From an uncultured cyanobacterium (lineage in GTDB: Bacteria > Cyanobacteriota > Cyanobacteriia > Cyanobacteriales > Microcystaceae), in the NCBI GenBank assembly GCA_903887375.1, contig CAISPN010000087.1, positions 1 through 64,000 on the forward strand: 64,000 bases of DNA, read 5' to 3'. Of the stretch, positions 1 to 8,719 are shown piece after piece; position 1 is the stretch's first letter; the number at the start of each line of letters is the position of its first letter. The position numbers and the translations under genes are program-made. The notes under the pieces are model-generated. The model had not been told where the DNA came from. It did not search any database and saw only the letters and a list, made by a program, of their open reading frames with translations.

Positions 1-1
1 A

Positions 2-307
2 CTCAAAGCAGATCTACAAAATGCCGATCTCTCTGGCGCTCTTTTAGATAAAGTGACTCTTGATTTTGCCGATTTGAGCAATGCTATTTTGGTAGATACG
101 GTGGCCACTCGTAGCCGTTTCTATGAGGCGCTAATTACTGGCGCTGATTTTACAGGCGCTTTGGTAGATCGCTATCAAGTTAAGTTAATGTGCCAGAGGG
201 CCGAGGGTATCAACCCTACTACAGGCGTTTCTACCAGAGAAAGTCTAGGCTGTCCTAGAGCGCCAGCAGCCGTGAAAACTAGGGGGGATAACTTGTGGCA
301 AAGCTAA
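2..307 (+). CDS. Pentapeptide-repeat protein, C-terminal part (truncated by window edge)
   Basis: The frame is open from base 2 with no start codon, so the gene begins left of the window. The visible residues first show the five-residue A(D/N)LXX rhythm ([13 protein letters not shown]), which folds as a right-handed quadrilateral beta helix. A non-repeat tail follows, with [15 protein letters not shown] and TRESLGC. That tail is typical of cyanobacterial relatives of chloroplast thylakoid-lumen pentapeptide proteins; their role is unknown and the signal peptide would be off-window. The family-like part ends near base 255, yet the frame runs on to 307 and crosses the 3' end of the opposing carotenoid oxygenase gene. 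The last 17 or so residues look like a non-conserved extension. Confidence 0.75.
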   Translation, partial: LKADLQNADLSGALLDKVTLDFADLSNAILVDTVATRSRFYEALITGADFTGALVDRYQVKLMCQRAEGINPTTGVSTRESLGCPRAPAAVKTRGDNLWQS

Positions 308-1660
308 ACGACAAACCGGCCCATGCTCTAGACCATTGCTGTTAAAAATTTGAACTTCACTACTGTTTGTTTCTCCCTTATAGACCACAGTTAAAAGATA
401 ATTGGGCTCAATATGGATTGCTTCACTAGCATAAGCGTCTTCCCCTAAATCAGCAACTGAAAGCTCCCCAGTATCTTGTTCAAAGCGGCCAATTGTATTT
501 AGTATTTCTTCTGCAGCTTGTTCATCGTTTCTCTGCAGGGATAGATAGGTATGTTGCCAGCGCTTGCCCACTTGTTGGGCTGGTACTATAGGGAAATCAC
601 ATTGCCTCTCTAACAGTTCTTCTATAGCAAGTACTTTGGCATTAGCAGGATTGAGGATCAATCTAGAAAGACTACTTTTAGCTAAAATGCTGGTTAAACC
701 TGTAGGGACCTGCTGGAGATATTCATTGGTTTTAAAATCTTCATAGCGCACCATTTCAATAACCAAATGTCCAGCATCCGTGAGATAACCATTGCTAAAG
801 TGCCATTGAAAAAAAGGTTCTGTTACCCCTTTGGCTACTAAATTCAAGGTTTCTCTCTCAACGATGAGTATTTGGGTACCTTGTTCGGGTTGCCACCGCA
901 TAGAATCAGAAAAAGTAGTAACTCCTAGTAAAACAGGCCAAAGCTCTATGGCTACTGGTGGAATAAAAAAAACTATATAAGGCCCTGCCAAAACAAAATC
1001 ATGAATCAAAGGGGGGTTACCCATAAGTGATATTTGACTTTCTTTGATTATTTGGCCAAGGTTATTGCTCCTGTAGAGATTTAAAGTAGATCTAATTCCA
1101 TAGACAAGACCAAAATTATAAATCTCCCCACTTGAAAAATCCACTTTAGGATGGGCTGAATAGGGTTGTTTATTCTTTAATGTTCCATTTAGTTGATCTG
1201 TGTCTTTGGTTTGTAAATTTTCTAAATCTAAAGCGTAGGGATTACCAGCTTCCCAAAGTGCTAGAAGTCTATCAGGCAAAGCCATAACAGAAGTATTGGC
1301 TGAATTTTTAACATCTTTGCCCCAATTACGCCATAGAGCCCCAGTCAACTTCATACCGTAATTGGGATAGAGATATCGATCAGCTTGGCTTTCTGCTAAA
1401 TATCCTTTTGTTTGTACGTAGCGGTAAGTAGCCTTGGCTGCTCCTTTGGCAAAATGAACAGCCAAAATTGCCCCATCTCCATCGAACCAATGGCCAACCT
1501 TGAATTCTCCTCTTTGCAACCGCCCTGGACCATTGCGGTAGAGACTACCACCATCTAGCTGCTCTGGTATTTTCCCGTGTAAAATCTCTAAACCAGTCAA
1601 GGGAAATTCTCTAGCTGGGCTAGCAAGAGCCTCAGCCCAATATTTTTTTGCTCTTGGCAT
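245..1660 (-). CDS. Carotenoid cleavage oxygenase (RPE65/apocarotenoid oxygenase family)
   Basis: This is a 471-residue non-haem iron enzyme that oxidatively cleaves carotenoids or apocarotenoids. The length fits the family. All four iron-binding histidines can be placed: His170 (SAHPKVD), His220 (LIHDFV), His287 (WHFSNG) and His463 (SFHGCW). The N-terminal signature YRNGPGR is also present at about 41-47. The closest well-known relative would be cyanobacterial apocarotenoid-15,15'-oxygenase (retinal-forming), but substrate and cleavage site cannot be read from sequence. It is the last gene of a run with the ABC-F and DUF3288 genes, starting 4 bp after DUF3288 stops. Its 3' end overlaps the convergent pentapeptide gene by 63 bp. 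Confidence 0.88.
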   Translation of the reverse strand: MPRAKKYWAEALASPAREFPLTGLEILHGKIPEQLDGGSLYRNGPGRLQRGEFKVGHWFDGDGAILAVHFAKGAAKATYRYVQTKGYLAESQADRYLYPNYGMKLTGALWRNWGKDVKNSANTSVMALPDRLLALWEAGNPYALDLENLQTKDTDQLNGTLKNKQPYSAHPKVDFSSGEIYNFGLVYGIRSTLNLYRSNNLGQIIKESQISLMGNPPLIHDFVLAGPYIVFFIPPVAIELWPVLLGVTTFSDSMRWQPEQGTQILIVERETLNLVAKGVTEPFFQWHFSNGYLTDAGHLVIEMVRYEDFKTNEYLQQVPTGLTSILAKSSLSRLILNPANAKVLAIEELLERQCDFPIVPAQQVGKRWQHTYLSLQRNDEQAAEEILNTIGRFEQDTGELSVADLGEDAYASEAIHIEPNYLLTVVYKGETNSSEVQIFNSNGLEHGPVCRLALPQVIPPSFHGCWRSRTA

Positions 1661-1664
1661 AGAC

Positions 1665-1946
1665 TTAACTCCAATCCTGTTGCTCTTGGTCTATATTGCC
1701 CGCTCTAAGAGAGCCAGAAGCATGAATTTTTCTGGTTTTGGAAAAAAGCTCTTCTTGATTTAATTGCCAATTTTGTAGTAGTTTTTGGAGATCTTGTTGG
1801 ATTTCTCTAGCGCCGGGAAAATTTTGATACCGAATTAGCAATCGGCCCAGTTCAGCAAGCTCAAAATCACCTACTTCTTTAGCAGAGAGTAATTGATTGA
1901 CTACTTGGCGATCTTCTTTCTCCTGGGGATGCTTTTGATTTCTCAT
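1665..1946 (-). CDS. DUF3288 family protein
   Basis: A 93-residue soluble protein matching the cyanobacteria-restricted DUF3288 family. Recognisable features are an N-terminal HPQ..DR.VV.QLL segment, a central ELAELGRLLIRYQNFPGAREIQ block and the downstream ELFSKTRKIHA block. Function is unknown. Its ATG overlaps the stop of the upstream ABC-F gene by 4 bp (ATGA), so the two are probably translationally coupled. The carotenoid oxygenase start follows 4 bp after its stop. No signal peptide or membrane segment is visible. Confidence 0.8.
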   Translation of the reverse strand: MRNQKHPQEKEDRQVVNQLLSAKEVGDFELAELGRLLIRYQNFPGAREIQQDLQKLLQNWQLNQEELFSKTRKIHASGSLRAGNIDQEQQDWS

Positions 1947-3601
1947 TTCCCTTTTTTAGACTTGTTCTGTTTGGCAGCTTTTTGGGCTTTTATTTTTTCT
2001 TGGTGTAACTTATCTTGGTAGTAATGATAATCTCCTGCATAGGTGATTAGTTCACCATTGCGGATTTCGACAATTTTATTGGCAACTCTAGAGATAAAAT
2101 AACGATCATGTGAAACAAGAAGTACTGTTCCTTCATAATTTTGTAAGGCGTCTTCTAGCATCTCTTTGGCTGGAATATCCAGATGATTAGTCGGCTCATC
2201 CAGCAGTAACAAATTAGCAGGCTGTAAGAGCATTTTCGCTAAAGCCAGTCGAGCCTTTTCCCCACCACTGAGCGATTCTACTTTTTTGAAAACCGTATCT
2301 CCACTGAAGAGAAAACTGCCTAATAAGGTACGTACCTGCTCATTTTTCCAATCAGGAACTTCATTGTGAATAGTATCGATCACGGTTTTATATAGATCAA
2401 GGGCTTCAGCTTGGTTTTGTTCAAAATAGGCAGGAAGAATATTATGATTGCCTAAATGTAGCTTTCCTTCATCTGGCTTTTCTATTCCCATAATCAACCT
2501 TAAAAGGGTAGATTTGCCACAGCCATTAGGTCCTAAAAAGGCTATGCGATCCCCTCTTTCGACTTCTAAATTCGCACCTAGAAAAAGAATTTTATCAGCA
2601 TAGCTATAAAAAAGATCTTTAATCTTGACTACTTCTAAACCACCACGCGGCGCTGGTAGGAACTGAAATTTTAAGGTTTTTAAATTGGCTATTGGCGCAT
2701 CAATTAGATCTATTTTATCTAGTTGTTTCTGACGGCTTTGGGCTTGAGTTGCCCTAGTAGCACTAGCGCGGAAACGATCCACAAATTCTTGCTGGCGTTT
2801 GATTTCCTTTTGTTGTCTTTCATGAGAAGATAACTGAATCTGACTATTGAGTGATTTTTGCTCGAGATAGGCGCTATAGTTACCCAAATAAGTGGTAGAT
2901 ACACCTCTTTCGGTTTCGACAATCTGATTACAAAGCCTATCGAGAAACTCACGATCATGAGAAATAATCACCATTGGAGTGCTTAAACCTTTTAGGTAAT
3001 TTTCAAGCCATTCAATAGTTTCTAAATCTAAATGATTGGTAGGCTCATCAAGCAGAAGCAGATCGGGCTGCTGTAAGATAATTTTGCCCAGAGAGAGCCT
3101 CATTTGCCAACCGCCACTGAAGGTATTGACCAAGCGTTCGCCATCTTCGCTGGCAAAACCAATCTCTACTAGAATTTTTTCTATCCGTGATTCCAGACTA
3201 TAGCCATCGAGAGCTTCAAAGTGTCTTTGTAATTTATCTAGTTTGTGGACCAGTTGATCTAATTGCTCAATAGTGGCAATCTCCATCTGCCGATGTAGTT
3301 GCTCAATTTCTAGGGTAACTTGGTTAGCCTCGGCAAAGACAGTCCAAAAATCCCTCTTTACTGTAAAAGTTGGCTCTACATCGAATTCTTGGGTTAGATA
3401 GCCTATTTGTAAACTTTGCGGGCGAATTACTTCACCGCTACTAGGCTCAACCTCACCCATAATGATCTTTAGTTGGGTACTCTTGCCAGCTCCATTGACT
3501 CCAACTAGTCCAATGCGATCTCCATTTTTTACTTCCCAAGTGACATCTTTCAATACTTCGCCGGTGGGATAGGTTTTGTTTATATTCTCAAGTCGAAGCA
3601 T
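1943..3601 (-). CDS. ABC-F family ATP-binding protein (duplicated ATPase)
   Basis: A 552-residue protein with two ABC ATPase domains in one chain and no membrane segments, the ABC-F arrangement. Both halves show a Walker A (GVNGAGKS near residue 34; GPNGCGKS in the second half), an LSGG-type signature (SGGWQMRLSLG and SGGEKARLALAK), and Walker B followed by DEPTNHLDL/I. The linker between the domains is basic and helical, as expected for the element that enters the ribosomal E site. ABC-F proteins act on ribosomes or in resistance rather than transport; the subfamily (Uup/EttA/YdiF-like) is not resolved here. The C-terminus is a lysine-rich tail. It starts 19 bp after a small membrane protein gene. 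Confidence 0.9.
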   Translation of the reverse strand: MLRLENINKTYPTGEVLKDVTWEVKNGDRIGLVGVNGAGKSTQLKIIMGEVEPSSGEVIRPQSLQIGYLTQEFDVEPTFTVKRDFWTVFAEANQVTLEIEQLHRQMEIATIEQLDQLVHKLDKLQRHFEALDGYSLESRIEKILVEIGFASEDGERLVNTFSGGWQMRLSLGKIILQQPDLLLLDEPTNHLDLETIEWLENYLKGLSTPMVIISHDREFLDRLCNQIVETERGVSTTYLGNYSAYLEQKSLNSQIQLSSHERQQKEIKRQQEFVDRFRASATRATQAQSRQKQLDKIDLIDAPIANLKTLKFQFLPAPRGGLEVVKIKDLFYSYADKILFLGANLEVERGDRIAFLGPNGCGKSTLLRLIMGIEKPDEGKLHLGNHNILPAYFEQNQAEALDLYKTVIDTIHNEVPDWKNEQVRTLLGSFLFSGDTVFKKVESLSGGEKARLALAKMLLQPANLLLLDEPTNHLDIPAKEMLEDALQNYEGTVLLVSHDRYFISRVANKIVEIRNGELITYAGDYHYYQDKLHQEKIKAQKAAKQNKSKKGK

Positions 3602-3620
3602 TTGATTTAATGATGATTTT

Positions 3621-3926
3621 TTAGTACTTTTGTGAACTTTGCTTGGTCAAATTGGGCAAGGGTGAGGAAGCCTCCGGTAGGTAACGCATAGACCTAGAAG
3701 CTGAAGAAGTTACCTCTTTATTGTTGTTATTAATACTTGCTGGTTGGACTTGAAGCCAACGCCAACAAAGCGAACCTAAGACAATCAACATTCCAAAGGC
3801 GATCAATGTGGTGTGATCAGCAAAACCTCCTATAAAAACATCTACGCCGCCGGCCAAAACCAAAGATCCGGTCAACTTCTCCTTGTTATAGGTATTCTTG
3901 AGTGAACGTGGAGATAAACGATTCAT
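3621..3926 (-). CDS. Conserved small membrane protein of unknown function
   Basis: A 101-residue protein with two hydrophobic stretches (about residues 18-37 and 40-56) separated by a very short turn, then a polar Ser/Asn-rich tail. I do not recognise a named domain; the NTYNKEKLTGSLVLAGG...VLGSLCWRWL core looks like a conserved cyanobacterial hypothetical protein. It is the first gene of the minus-strand run that continues with the ABC-F gene, and it is divergent from rpmB, with 87 bp between the start codons. Confidence 0.55.
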   Translation of the reverse strand: MNRLSPRSLKNTYNKEKLTGSLVLAGGVDVFIGGFADHTTLIAFGMLIVLGSLCWRWLQVQPASINNNNKEVTSSASRSMRYLPEASSPLPNLTKQSSQKY

Positions 3927-4013
3927 AACTTGATTTTTGTGATTATCCTAACTCTCAGTATATGATAGTAAATTGGACTTTAAGAAGCAGTATAACCTAG
4001 GAGAGTTGAATTT

Positions 4014-4250
4014 ATGTCCCGTGTATGTCAATTAACTGGCAAAAAAGCCAATAATGGCTATAGTGTATCGCACTCTCACCGCCGCACTAAAAAGCTACAG
4101 GAAGCTAATTTGCAATGGAAGAGAATATGGTGGGCCGAAGGCAATCGTTGGGTCAGATTGCGTATCGCCACTAGTGCAATAAAAACCTTAGAGAAAAAAG
4201 GTCTCCAAGCTATGGCCAAGGAGATAGGACTCGATCTAAGTAAATGCTAG
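4014..4250 (+). CDS. rpmB: 50S ribosomal protein L28
   Basis: A 78-residue basic protein with the L28 features: N-terminal [26 protein letters not shown], then the [19 protein letters not shown] block. It is a structural protein of the large ribosomal subunit. The start is supported by a GGAGAG-like ribosome binding site just upstream. No zinc-binding cysteine pair is present apart from Cys5. It stands alone, divergent from the small membrane protein gene and followed 79 bp later by prlC. Confidence 0.95.
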   Translation: MSRVCQLTGKKANNGYSVSHSHRRTKKLQEANLQWKRIWWAEGNRWVRLRIATSAIKTLEKKGLQAMAKEIGLDLSKC

Positions 4251-4329
4251 CAAGATAAGGGGGTTATCAATATCCCCTCTAAAATCCAGATTTATAATAA
4301 ATTTTTAAGATATTAAAGATATAAGAGCT

Positions 4330-6396
4330 ATGACCACTTCTTCAGTGAATCCTCTATTGCTAGGCCAAGGCTTGCCTCCTTTTGATCTAATTCGGGCAGA
4401 ACAAGTTGAAGAATCTATTGGCCAACTTTTACAAGAATTAGAAGCCAAGCTCAGCTATTTAGAAGCTAATATTATCCCTACTTGGGAAGGTTTAGTAGAG
4501 CCATTAACTGCAATCGAAGAGAGATTTAGCTGGAGTTGGGGCATAGTTGGACATCTGATGGGGGTTCAAAATAGCCCGGAGCTTCGTCAAGCTTATGAAA
4601 ATATTCAACCTGAAGTTATCAAGTTCTCCAGCAGGATAGGCCAAAGTAAACCAATTTATCAAGGCTTTAAGTCCCTCGAAAATAGCAAAGATTGGGCAAA
4701 TTTGCTACCTGCCCAAAAGCGTATTGTAGAATCTTCCCTCAAAGACGCTCAACTAGCCGGTGTCGGTTTAGAAGGTGAATCGCTTGAGCGCTTCAATCAA
4801 AACCGTCTGCTTTTAGCTGAACTATCTACTAAATTCAGTAACAATGTCATAGATGCTACCAAGGCTTTTAAACTTGAGCTTAGCCAACCAGAGGATATAG
4901 CTGGTCTGCCTGAAAGTTTACTCTCTTTGGCAGCCCAAAGCGCTAGGGCGCAGGGATATGAAAATGCCACAGCCGAACAGGGACCTTGGTTAATCACTCT
5001 GGATTTTCCCTCTTATGGGCCTTTCATGAAGTACAGCAGCAATCGCACCTTGAGGGAGAAAGTTTATAAAGCCTTAATCTCTAAAGCCTCTTGTGGGGAG
5101 TTAGATAACAATGGAATCATTGAAGAAATTTTGAAAATTCGCCAACAACAGGCGCAAATTCTAGGATTTTTCACCTACGCCGAAGTGAGTCTTTCGCGTA
5201 AAATGGCCGACGATGTTGAAGAGGTAGAAAAACTACTCGAAGATCTAAGAGTGGTCTGCTATCCAGCTGCTATTGCCCAATTGCAAGAACTGGAAAATTT
5301 TGCCTCAGAAGGCGATCTTAAACATTGGGATATTGCTTACTGGGCTGAGCGCCAAAGAGAAGCCAAATTTGATTTTAATTCCGAGCAATTGCGACCTTAC
5401 TTTCCGCTGCCTCAGGTCTTAGAGGGGCTATTTGCCTTGGCAAAAAGGATTTTTGGAGTCACTATCGAGGCGGCTGATGGACAAGCTCCAATTTGGCACC
5501 CGGATGTCAGATATTTTCAAGTCAAAGATGATACTGGTAAACCCATTGCTTATTTTTATCTAGATCCTTACAGCCGTCCAGCCCAAAAGCGTGGTGGGGC
5601 CTGGATGAATGATTGCATTGGCAGGGCCAAACTAACTAATGGGGAGATTCGGTTGCCAGTAGCTTATCTTATTTGTAACCAAACCCCGCCAATTGATGAT
5701 CAGCCTAGTTTGATGACTTTTGATGAGGTCAATACTCTTTTTCATGAGTTTGGCCATGGTCTACAGCATATGCTCACAGAGGTAGATTATCCTGGAGCCT
5801 CGGGGATTAACAATATTGAGTGGGATGCGGTAGAGTTACCCAGCCAATTTATGGAGAACTGGTGTTACGATAAACAAACCCTCTTTGGCATGGCTAAACA
5901 TTACCAAACAGCTGAAGTATTGCCCGAGCATTACTACCAAAAATTGCTAGATGCCCGCAACTACATGAGCGCAACTGGTATGCTGCGTCAACTGCACTTT
6001 AGCCTGCTAGATCTAGAATTGCACCACCGCTATCAAAGTGGAGGTCCTGAAACTATCCAACAAGTTAGAGATCGCATTGCTAAAAATACCATGATTCTTC
6101 AACCACTTGAAGAGGATGCTTTCTTGTGCTCATTTGGTCATATCTTTGCTGGCGGCTATGCGGCTGGTTACTACAGCTATAAATGGGCAGAAGTATTGAG
6201 CGCTGATGCTTTTGCTGCTTTTGAAGAGGTTGGGTTAGAAAATGAAGCGGCTATTAGAGCTGTTGGTAAGCGATTTAAAGAAACCGTACTGTCTCTTGGC
6301 GGCAGTTTACCACCTATGGAAGTATTTAAGGCCTTTAGGGGTCGTGAACCTCAAACTGAGCCTCTCCTAAGACATAGCGGACTGGTGAGGAGCTAG
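4330..6396 (+). CDS. prlC: Oligopeptidase A, M3 family zinc metallopeptidase
   Basis: A 688-residue cytoplasmic peptidase that degrades short peptides, including cleaved signal peptides. The M3 zinc motif HEFGH begins at His472 (FHEFGHGLQHML), and the third-ligand region EWDAVELPSQFMENW follows about 25 residues later. Length and overall layout (all-helical N-terminal half, catalytic C-terminal half) match PrlC/OpdA. No signal peptide is seen. The gene is monocistronic in appearance: rpmB ends 79 bp upstream, and a 327-bp stretch without a protein gene follows it. Confidence 0.92.
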   Translation: MTTSSVNPLLLGQGLPPFDLIRAEQVEESIGQLLQELEAKLSYLEANIIPTWEGLVEPLTAIEERFSWSWGIVGHLMGVQNSPELRQAYENIQPEVIKFSSRIGQSKPIYQGFKSLENSKDWANLLPAQKRIVESSLKDAQLAGVGLEGESLERFNQNRLLLAELSTKFSNNVIDATKAFKLELSQPEDIAGLPESLLSLAAQSARAQGYENATAEQGPWLITLDFPSYGPFMKYSSNRTLREKVYKALISKASCGELDNNGIIEEILKIRQQQAQILGFFTYAEVSLSRKMADDVEEVEKLLEDLRVVCYPAAIAQLQELENFASEGDLKHWDIAYWAERQREAKFDFNSEQLRPYFPLPQVLEGLFALAKRIFGVTIEAADGQAPIWHPDVRYFQVKDDTGKPIAYFYLDPYSRPAQKRGGAWMNDCIGRAKLTNGEIRLPVAYLICNQTPPIDDQPSLMTFDEVNTLFHEFGHGLQHMLTEVDYPGASGINNIEWDAVELPSQFMENWCYDKQTLFGMAKHYQTAEVLPEHYYQKLLDARNYMSATGMLRQLHFSLLDLELHHRYQSGGPETIQQVRDRIAKNTMILQPLEEDAFLCSFGHIFAGGYAAGYYSYKWAEVLSADAFAAFEEVGLENEAAIRAVGKRFKETVLSLGGSLPPMEVFKAFRGREPQTEPLLRHSGLVRS

Positions 6397-6408
6397 TTTT
6401 TATGTTAA

Positions 6409-6414
6409 TATAGT
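6409..6414 (+). promoter_or_regulatory. Candidate -10 element for the structured intergenic RNA
   Basis: TATAGT lies 7 bp before base 6421, which is where the complementary arms of the downstream structure begin. The -35 region 17 bp upstream (TGAGGA, still inside prlC) is a poor match. This is only a positional inference. Confidence 0.3.
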
Positions 6415-6420
6415 ATTGTG

Positions 6421-6530
6421 ATCGTAGTTGATATCCCTCGAAACTCAACCAAAGTGGTCACGCCTCGGGTGTAGGGCAAGGCCAAACCAAGCGATCGGTA
6501 GGGGTCGGCTGTTATAGGGACACTACGAGA
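6421..6530 (+). ncRNA. Candidate structured non-coding RNA or leader
   Basis: This part of the 327-bp gap between prlC and the next gene is clearly richer in G+C than its surroundings and pairs with itself end to end. TCGTAGT (6422-6428) is the exact complement of ACTACGA (6522-6528), and immediately inside it TCCCT (6434-6438) is complementary to AGGGA (6516-6520). The enclosed bases hold further short complementary runs, including ACC/GGT around 6448-6458 and GCC/GGC around 6462-6477. An opposite-strand frame across the gap shows no protein family features. I could not match it to 6S, SRP, RNase P, tmRNA or a riboswitch I know. It could be a free small RNA or a leader of the gene at 6724. 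Confidence 0.45.
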
Positions 6531-6587
6531 GCAGATAGTTAGAAATAGGCCATAGAGGAAAGACCTTGAATGACTTAAAACAAAAGA

Positions 6588-6627
6588 TTTGACGGAGTTA
6601 GCCAGCGAGTGGCAGGCTTCCGTCAAA
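6588..6627 (+). terminator. Strong hairpin, possible terminator or RNA element
   Basis: TTTGACGGA (6588-6596) pairs exactly with TCCGTCAAA (6619-6627), and inside it GCCA/TGGC (6601-6604 with 6610-6613) closes a five-base loop. No run of T follows on the plus strand. On the minus strand the bases after the hairpin are moderately T-rich. It could end the candidate RNA or prlC transcript, or be part of a larger RNA fold. Confidence 0.35.
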
Positions 6628-6723
6628 TTCTGCAGATAATTTAAAAATCAAAACTTAACCATACCTTAAACAATAGATTAATTTTCTTGGGCTATAATTG
6701 CCTTAAATTTGACTTGAGAGGCT

Positions 6724-7818
6724 ATGCCAATTGAATTATCTTTGATATTACTATCTACAATCGGTACTGCCGTTTGGACAGTAGTTACTTGGGCTGATCA
6801 ACAAGAAAAGACCAGAATTGAAGCTGATAGTCACCTAGATGCAATATACATTAATCCCTTTCTTTTAGTAGCTGAAGAACTCCAATGCCGCCTCTATAAA
6901 ATTCTAGCCAACCGTGAAATTGAATTCTTACGAGAAGGCATAGCTCATAGAGGAGATGTTCATGGTGAAATCAGCTATCATGAAGCTCTTGAAATTGTCT
7001 ATATCATTGTTAAGTATTTTGGTTGGTCATTTTATTTTTTTCTATATGGCTCTTACACAGATGATGTAAAGGCAATTCAAATGACAACTACCATCTCTGA
7101 ACTTTTTGCAGATCGTAATTCATTTGGAGATGATGCTTTTAGTTTTTCTCACACTAGACAGCATTCCCTCGGACAAAGATTTGTGACTAGGGTGTTTGGT
7201 TCAAATGCTACCTATCCTGAATTTGTTGCTACTACTCTATATCAATTTGATAGAGAAGTAATGGATAGTATGCAAAGAACTAGTCATCTTTATCTAGATC
7301 TAGATAGAACTATTGAAGCTATTCGCAATGCCAAATCCACTGAAGATCTAGAAGGAAGAGAAAGACTTATAGCAATTCAAAATGCCTTGGTGGATTTGAC
7401 CAACTATATTGAATCAAAAGAAAAATTCACACTTGCTACAGTTCCTCGAAAAAAAGTGCAACTAGTATCTGATCAAGTTGTACTATATCAATCCCCTCTG
7501 CCTGCTGAAAAATCAATATTTGAGCAATGGTTTTCTCTTAGCCCATTTCTTGATAATTTAGCTGAATTTGTTCAAACAAAAGAACCTTTAAAAAAAACAC
7601 ATATCATGCATACAATTGAAGGCAGAATCAGAATAAAAGTACCCTTGTTAAATCTAAATAAAGAATATGCTCAAGTAATCAAATCTTCTATAGAATCCAT
7701 TCAAGGGGTTAAGTCCATTGAAGTTAATCCAGAAGCTGCTTCTTTGACTGTCTATTATGACAAGCAGATACCTAGGGTTACTTTTGAAAGAATTCTTTTA
7801 GATAAAACTGCTATTTAA
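6724..7818 (+). CDS. Membrane-anchored protein with C-terminal cysteine-free HMA-like domain
   Basis: A 364-residue protein with three parts. Residues 3-22 form one hydrophobic segment that likely anchors it. Residues about 30-200 form a mostly helical region I do not recognise (INPFLLVAEELQCRLYKIL; YFGWSFYFFLYGSYTDD). Residues about 291-358 form a heavy-metal-associated (HMA) fold-like domain. The usual metal-binding CxxC is absent. Instead the first strand and loop carry basic residues (HTIEGRIRIKVP, Arg301, Arg303, Lys305), and the domain ends with GVKSIEVNPEAASLTVYYD. That pattern resembles the HMA_2/CoBaHMA-type domains found in cyanobacteria, including some calcyanins, rather than copper chaperones. 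The next gene starts 15 bp downstream. Function unknown. Confidence 0.6.
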   Translation: MPIELSLILLSTIGTAVWTVVTWADQQEKTRIEADSHLDAIYINPFLLVAEELQCRLYKILANREIEFLREGIAHRGDVHGEISYHEALEIVYIIVKYFGWSFYFFLYGSYTDDVKAIQMTTTISELFADRNSFGDDAFSFSHTRQHSLGQRFVTRVFGSNATYPEFVATTLYQFDREVMDSMQRTSHLYLDLDRTIEAIRNAKSTEDLEGRERLIAIQNALVDLTNYIESKEKFTLATVPRKKVQLVSDQVVLYQSPLPAEKSIFEQWFSLSPFLDNLAEFVQTKEPLKKTHIMHTIEGRIRIKVPLLNLNKEYAQVIKSSIESIQGVKSIEVNPEAASLTVYYDKQIPRVTFERILLDKTAI

Positions 7819-7833
7819 AAAACTTTTTACAAC

Positions 7834-8433
7834 ATGATTACCCAAATTGTTCGCCCCTTGGTTGAAAATCAAATCCGACTATTAGCTAATTCTAAAACAA
7901 CACAAGAAACTCTCTCTCAGACTATAGCCTGTTGGTTAGGCTATATAGGTGTAAGAACTGAAGTAACTCAACTGATCCCAAATTCAGATCGTATAAGCGT
8001 AGAATTAACAGTGAGTAAGCCGGAATTTTGCTCTGACCAAGATTGGCAAAAAATTCTCAATAATCTGATAAATTCTTCCAATGTTTCAGCTACAGCCCAA
8101 TCAAATAATGATGAACTTGCCAAGCTAGTTCAATTATCAAGACTTTTAGCCTATCTAATCCAAATTAGCTCTAATAAATCTGACAATAATTGGGAAATTA
8201 TCGAGAAACAACTATCGCCACTTAATCTAGATCAAATCACCTTAGATGCGGTTCGTTCAGCATTGAAAGTCCCTCAATCTATTAATGTTGCTGAAAAATT
8301 AGATCCCGATATAGCTGCTAGGGCATTTCCTCTTGCTGTTAAAATCGCTTGGATGGATCATCTAATTTCTGCTGAAGAATCGGATGTTCTTAAGTCTTTA
8401 CTTTCTTTAATAGCCCCGGATATGAAAATCTAA
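7834..8433 (+). CDS. Protein with C-terminal TerB-like helical segment
   Basis: A 199-residue soluble protein. The N-terminal half has alternating beta/helix character (TEVTQLIPNSDRISVELTV). The C-terminal end (FPLAVKIAWMDHLISAEESDVLKSLLSLI) resembles the TerB/tellurite-resistance helical bundle, where an acidic loop may bind metal. This is a loose resemblance and I do not assign a function. It starts 15 bp after the HMA-like protein gene, so both are probably cotranscribed. A small polyacidic protein gene follows about 95 bp downstream. Confidence 0.5.
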   Translation: MITQIVRPLVENQIRLLANSKTTQETLSQTIACWLGYIGVRTEVTQLIPNSDRISVELTVSKPEFCSDQDWQKILNNLINSSNVSATAQSNNDELAKLVQLSRLLAYLIQISSNKSDNNWEIIEKQLSPLNLDQITLDAVRSALKVPQSINVAEKLDPDIAARAFPLAVKIAWMDHLISAEESDVLKSLLSLIAPDMKI

Positions 8434-8528
8434 TTTCTTAACCCAAGGTTAACTATATTTATATTTAATAGGATTAATATTATATTGAACCTTGATTTTA
8501 TTGTAATTAAGAATCTGGAGGTAACCTA

Positions 8529-8675
8529 ATGAGCAAAAAAGATAAAGATTCATCTGCTGATAATTTTCTTGAGAATATTAAAGACAAAGCTCAGGAATTT
8601 TTTAGTAAAAAAGAAAACGATGATGACGATGATGAAGATGATGATGAAGATGATGACGATGATGATGACGACTAG
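8529..8675 (+). CDS. 48-residue protein with an 18-residue polyaspartate/glutamate tail
   Basis: ATG at 8529 is preceded by an excellent ribosome binding site, GGAGG at 8517-8521, seven bases upstream, which is the main reason to believe this small gene. The product has a Lys/Asp-rich start (MSKKDKDSSADNF), a short amphipathic segment (FLENIKDKAQEFFSKK, about residues 13-28) and a C-terminal run of 18 consecutive acidic residues (16 Asp, 2 Glu, residues 31-48). Such tails bind divalent cations such as calcium or mimic nucleic acid. No known family is recognised. It is the last gene before a strong terminator and follows the HMA-like and TerB-like genes. Confidence 0.6.
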   Translation: MSKKDKDSSADNFLENIKDKAQEFFSKKENDDDDDEDDDEDDDDDDDD

Positions 8676-8719
8676 TCAGCAGTATTAAACTTTCCTCCCC
8701 CATTAATCTCCCTTTTTTT

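Noticed and set aside
4251..4280. Short GGGG/CCCC hairpin after rpmB as a terminator
   Set aside because: AGGGG/CCCCT gives only five pairs and no T-run follows; too weak to list.
6405..6626. A 73-codon minus-strand frame across the gap after prlC
   Set aside because: No ribosome binding site or family features, and the region is better explained as a self-pairing RNA with high GC content.
6421..6640. 6S RNA, SRP RNA, RNase P RNA, tmRNA or known riboswitch
   Set aside because: The core motifs of these RNAs, as far as I can recall them, are not present; GAGGAAAGACC at about 6555 only superficially recalls the RNase P core.
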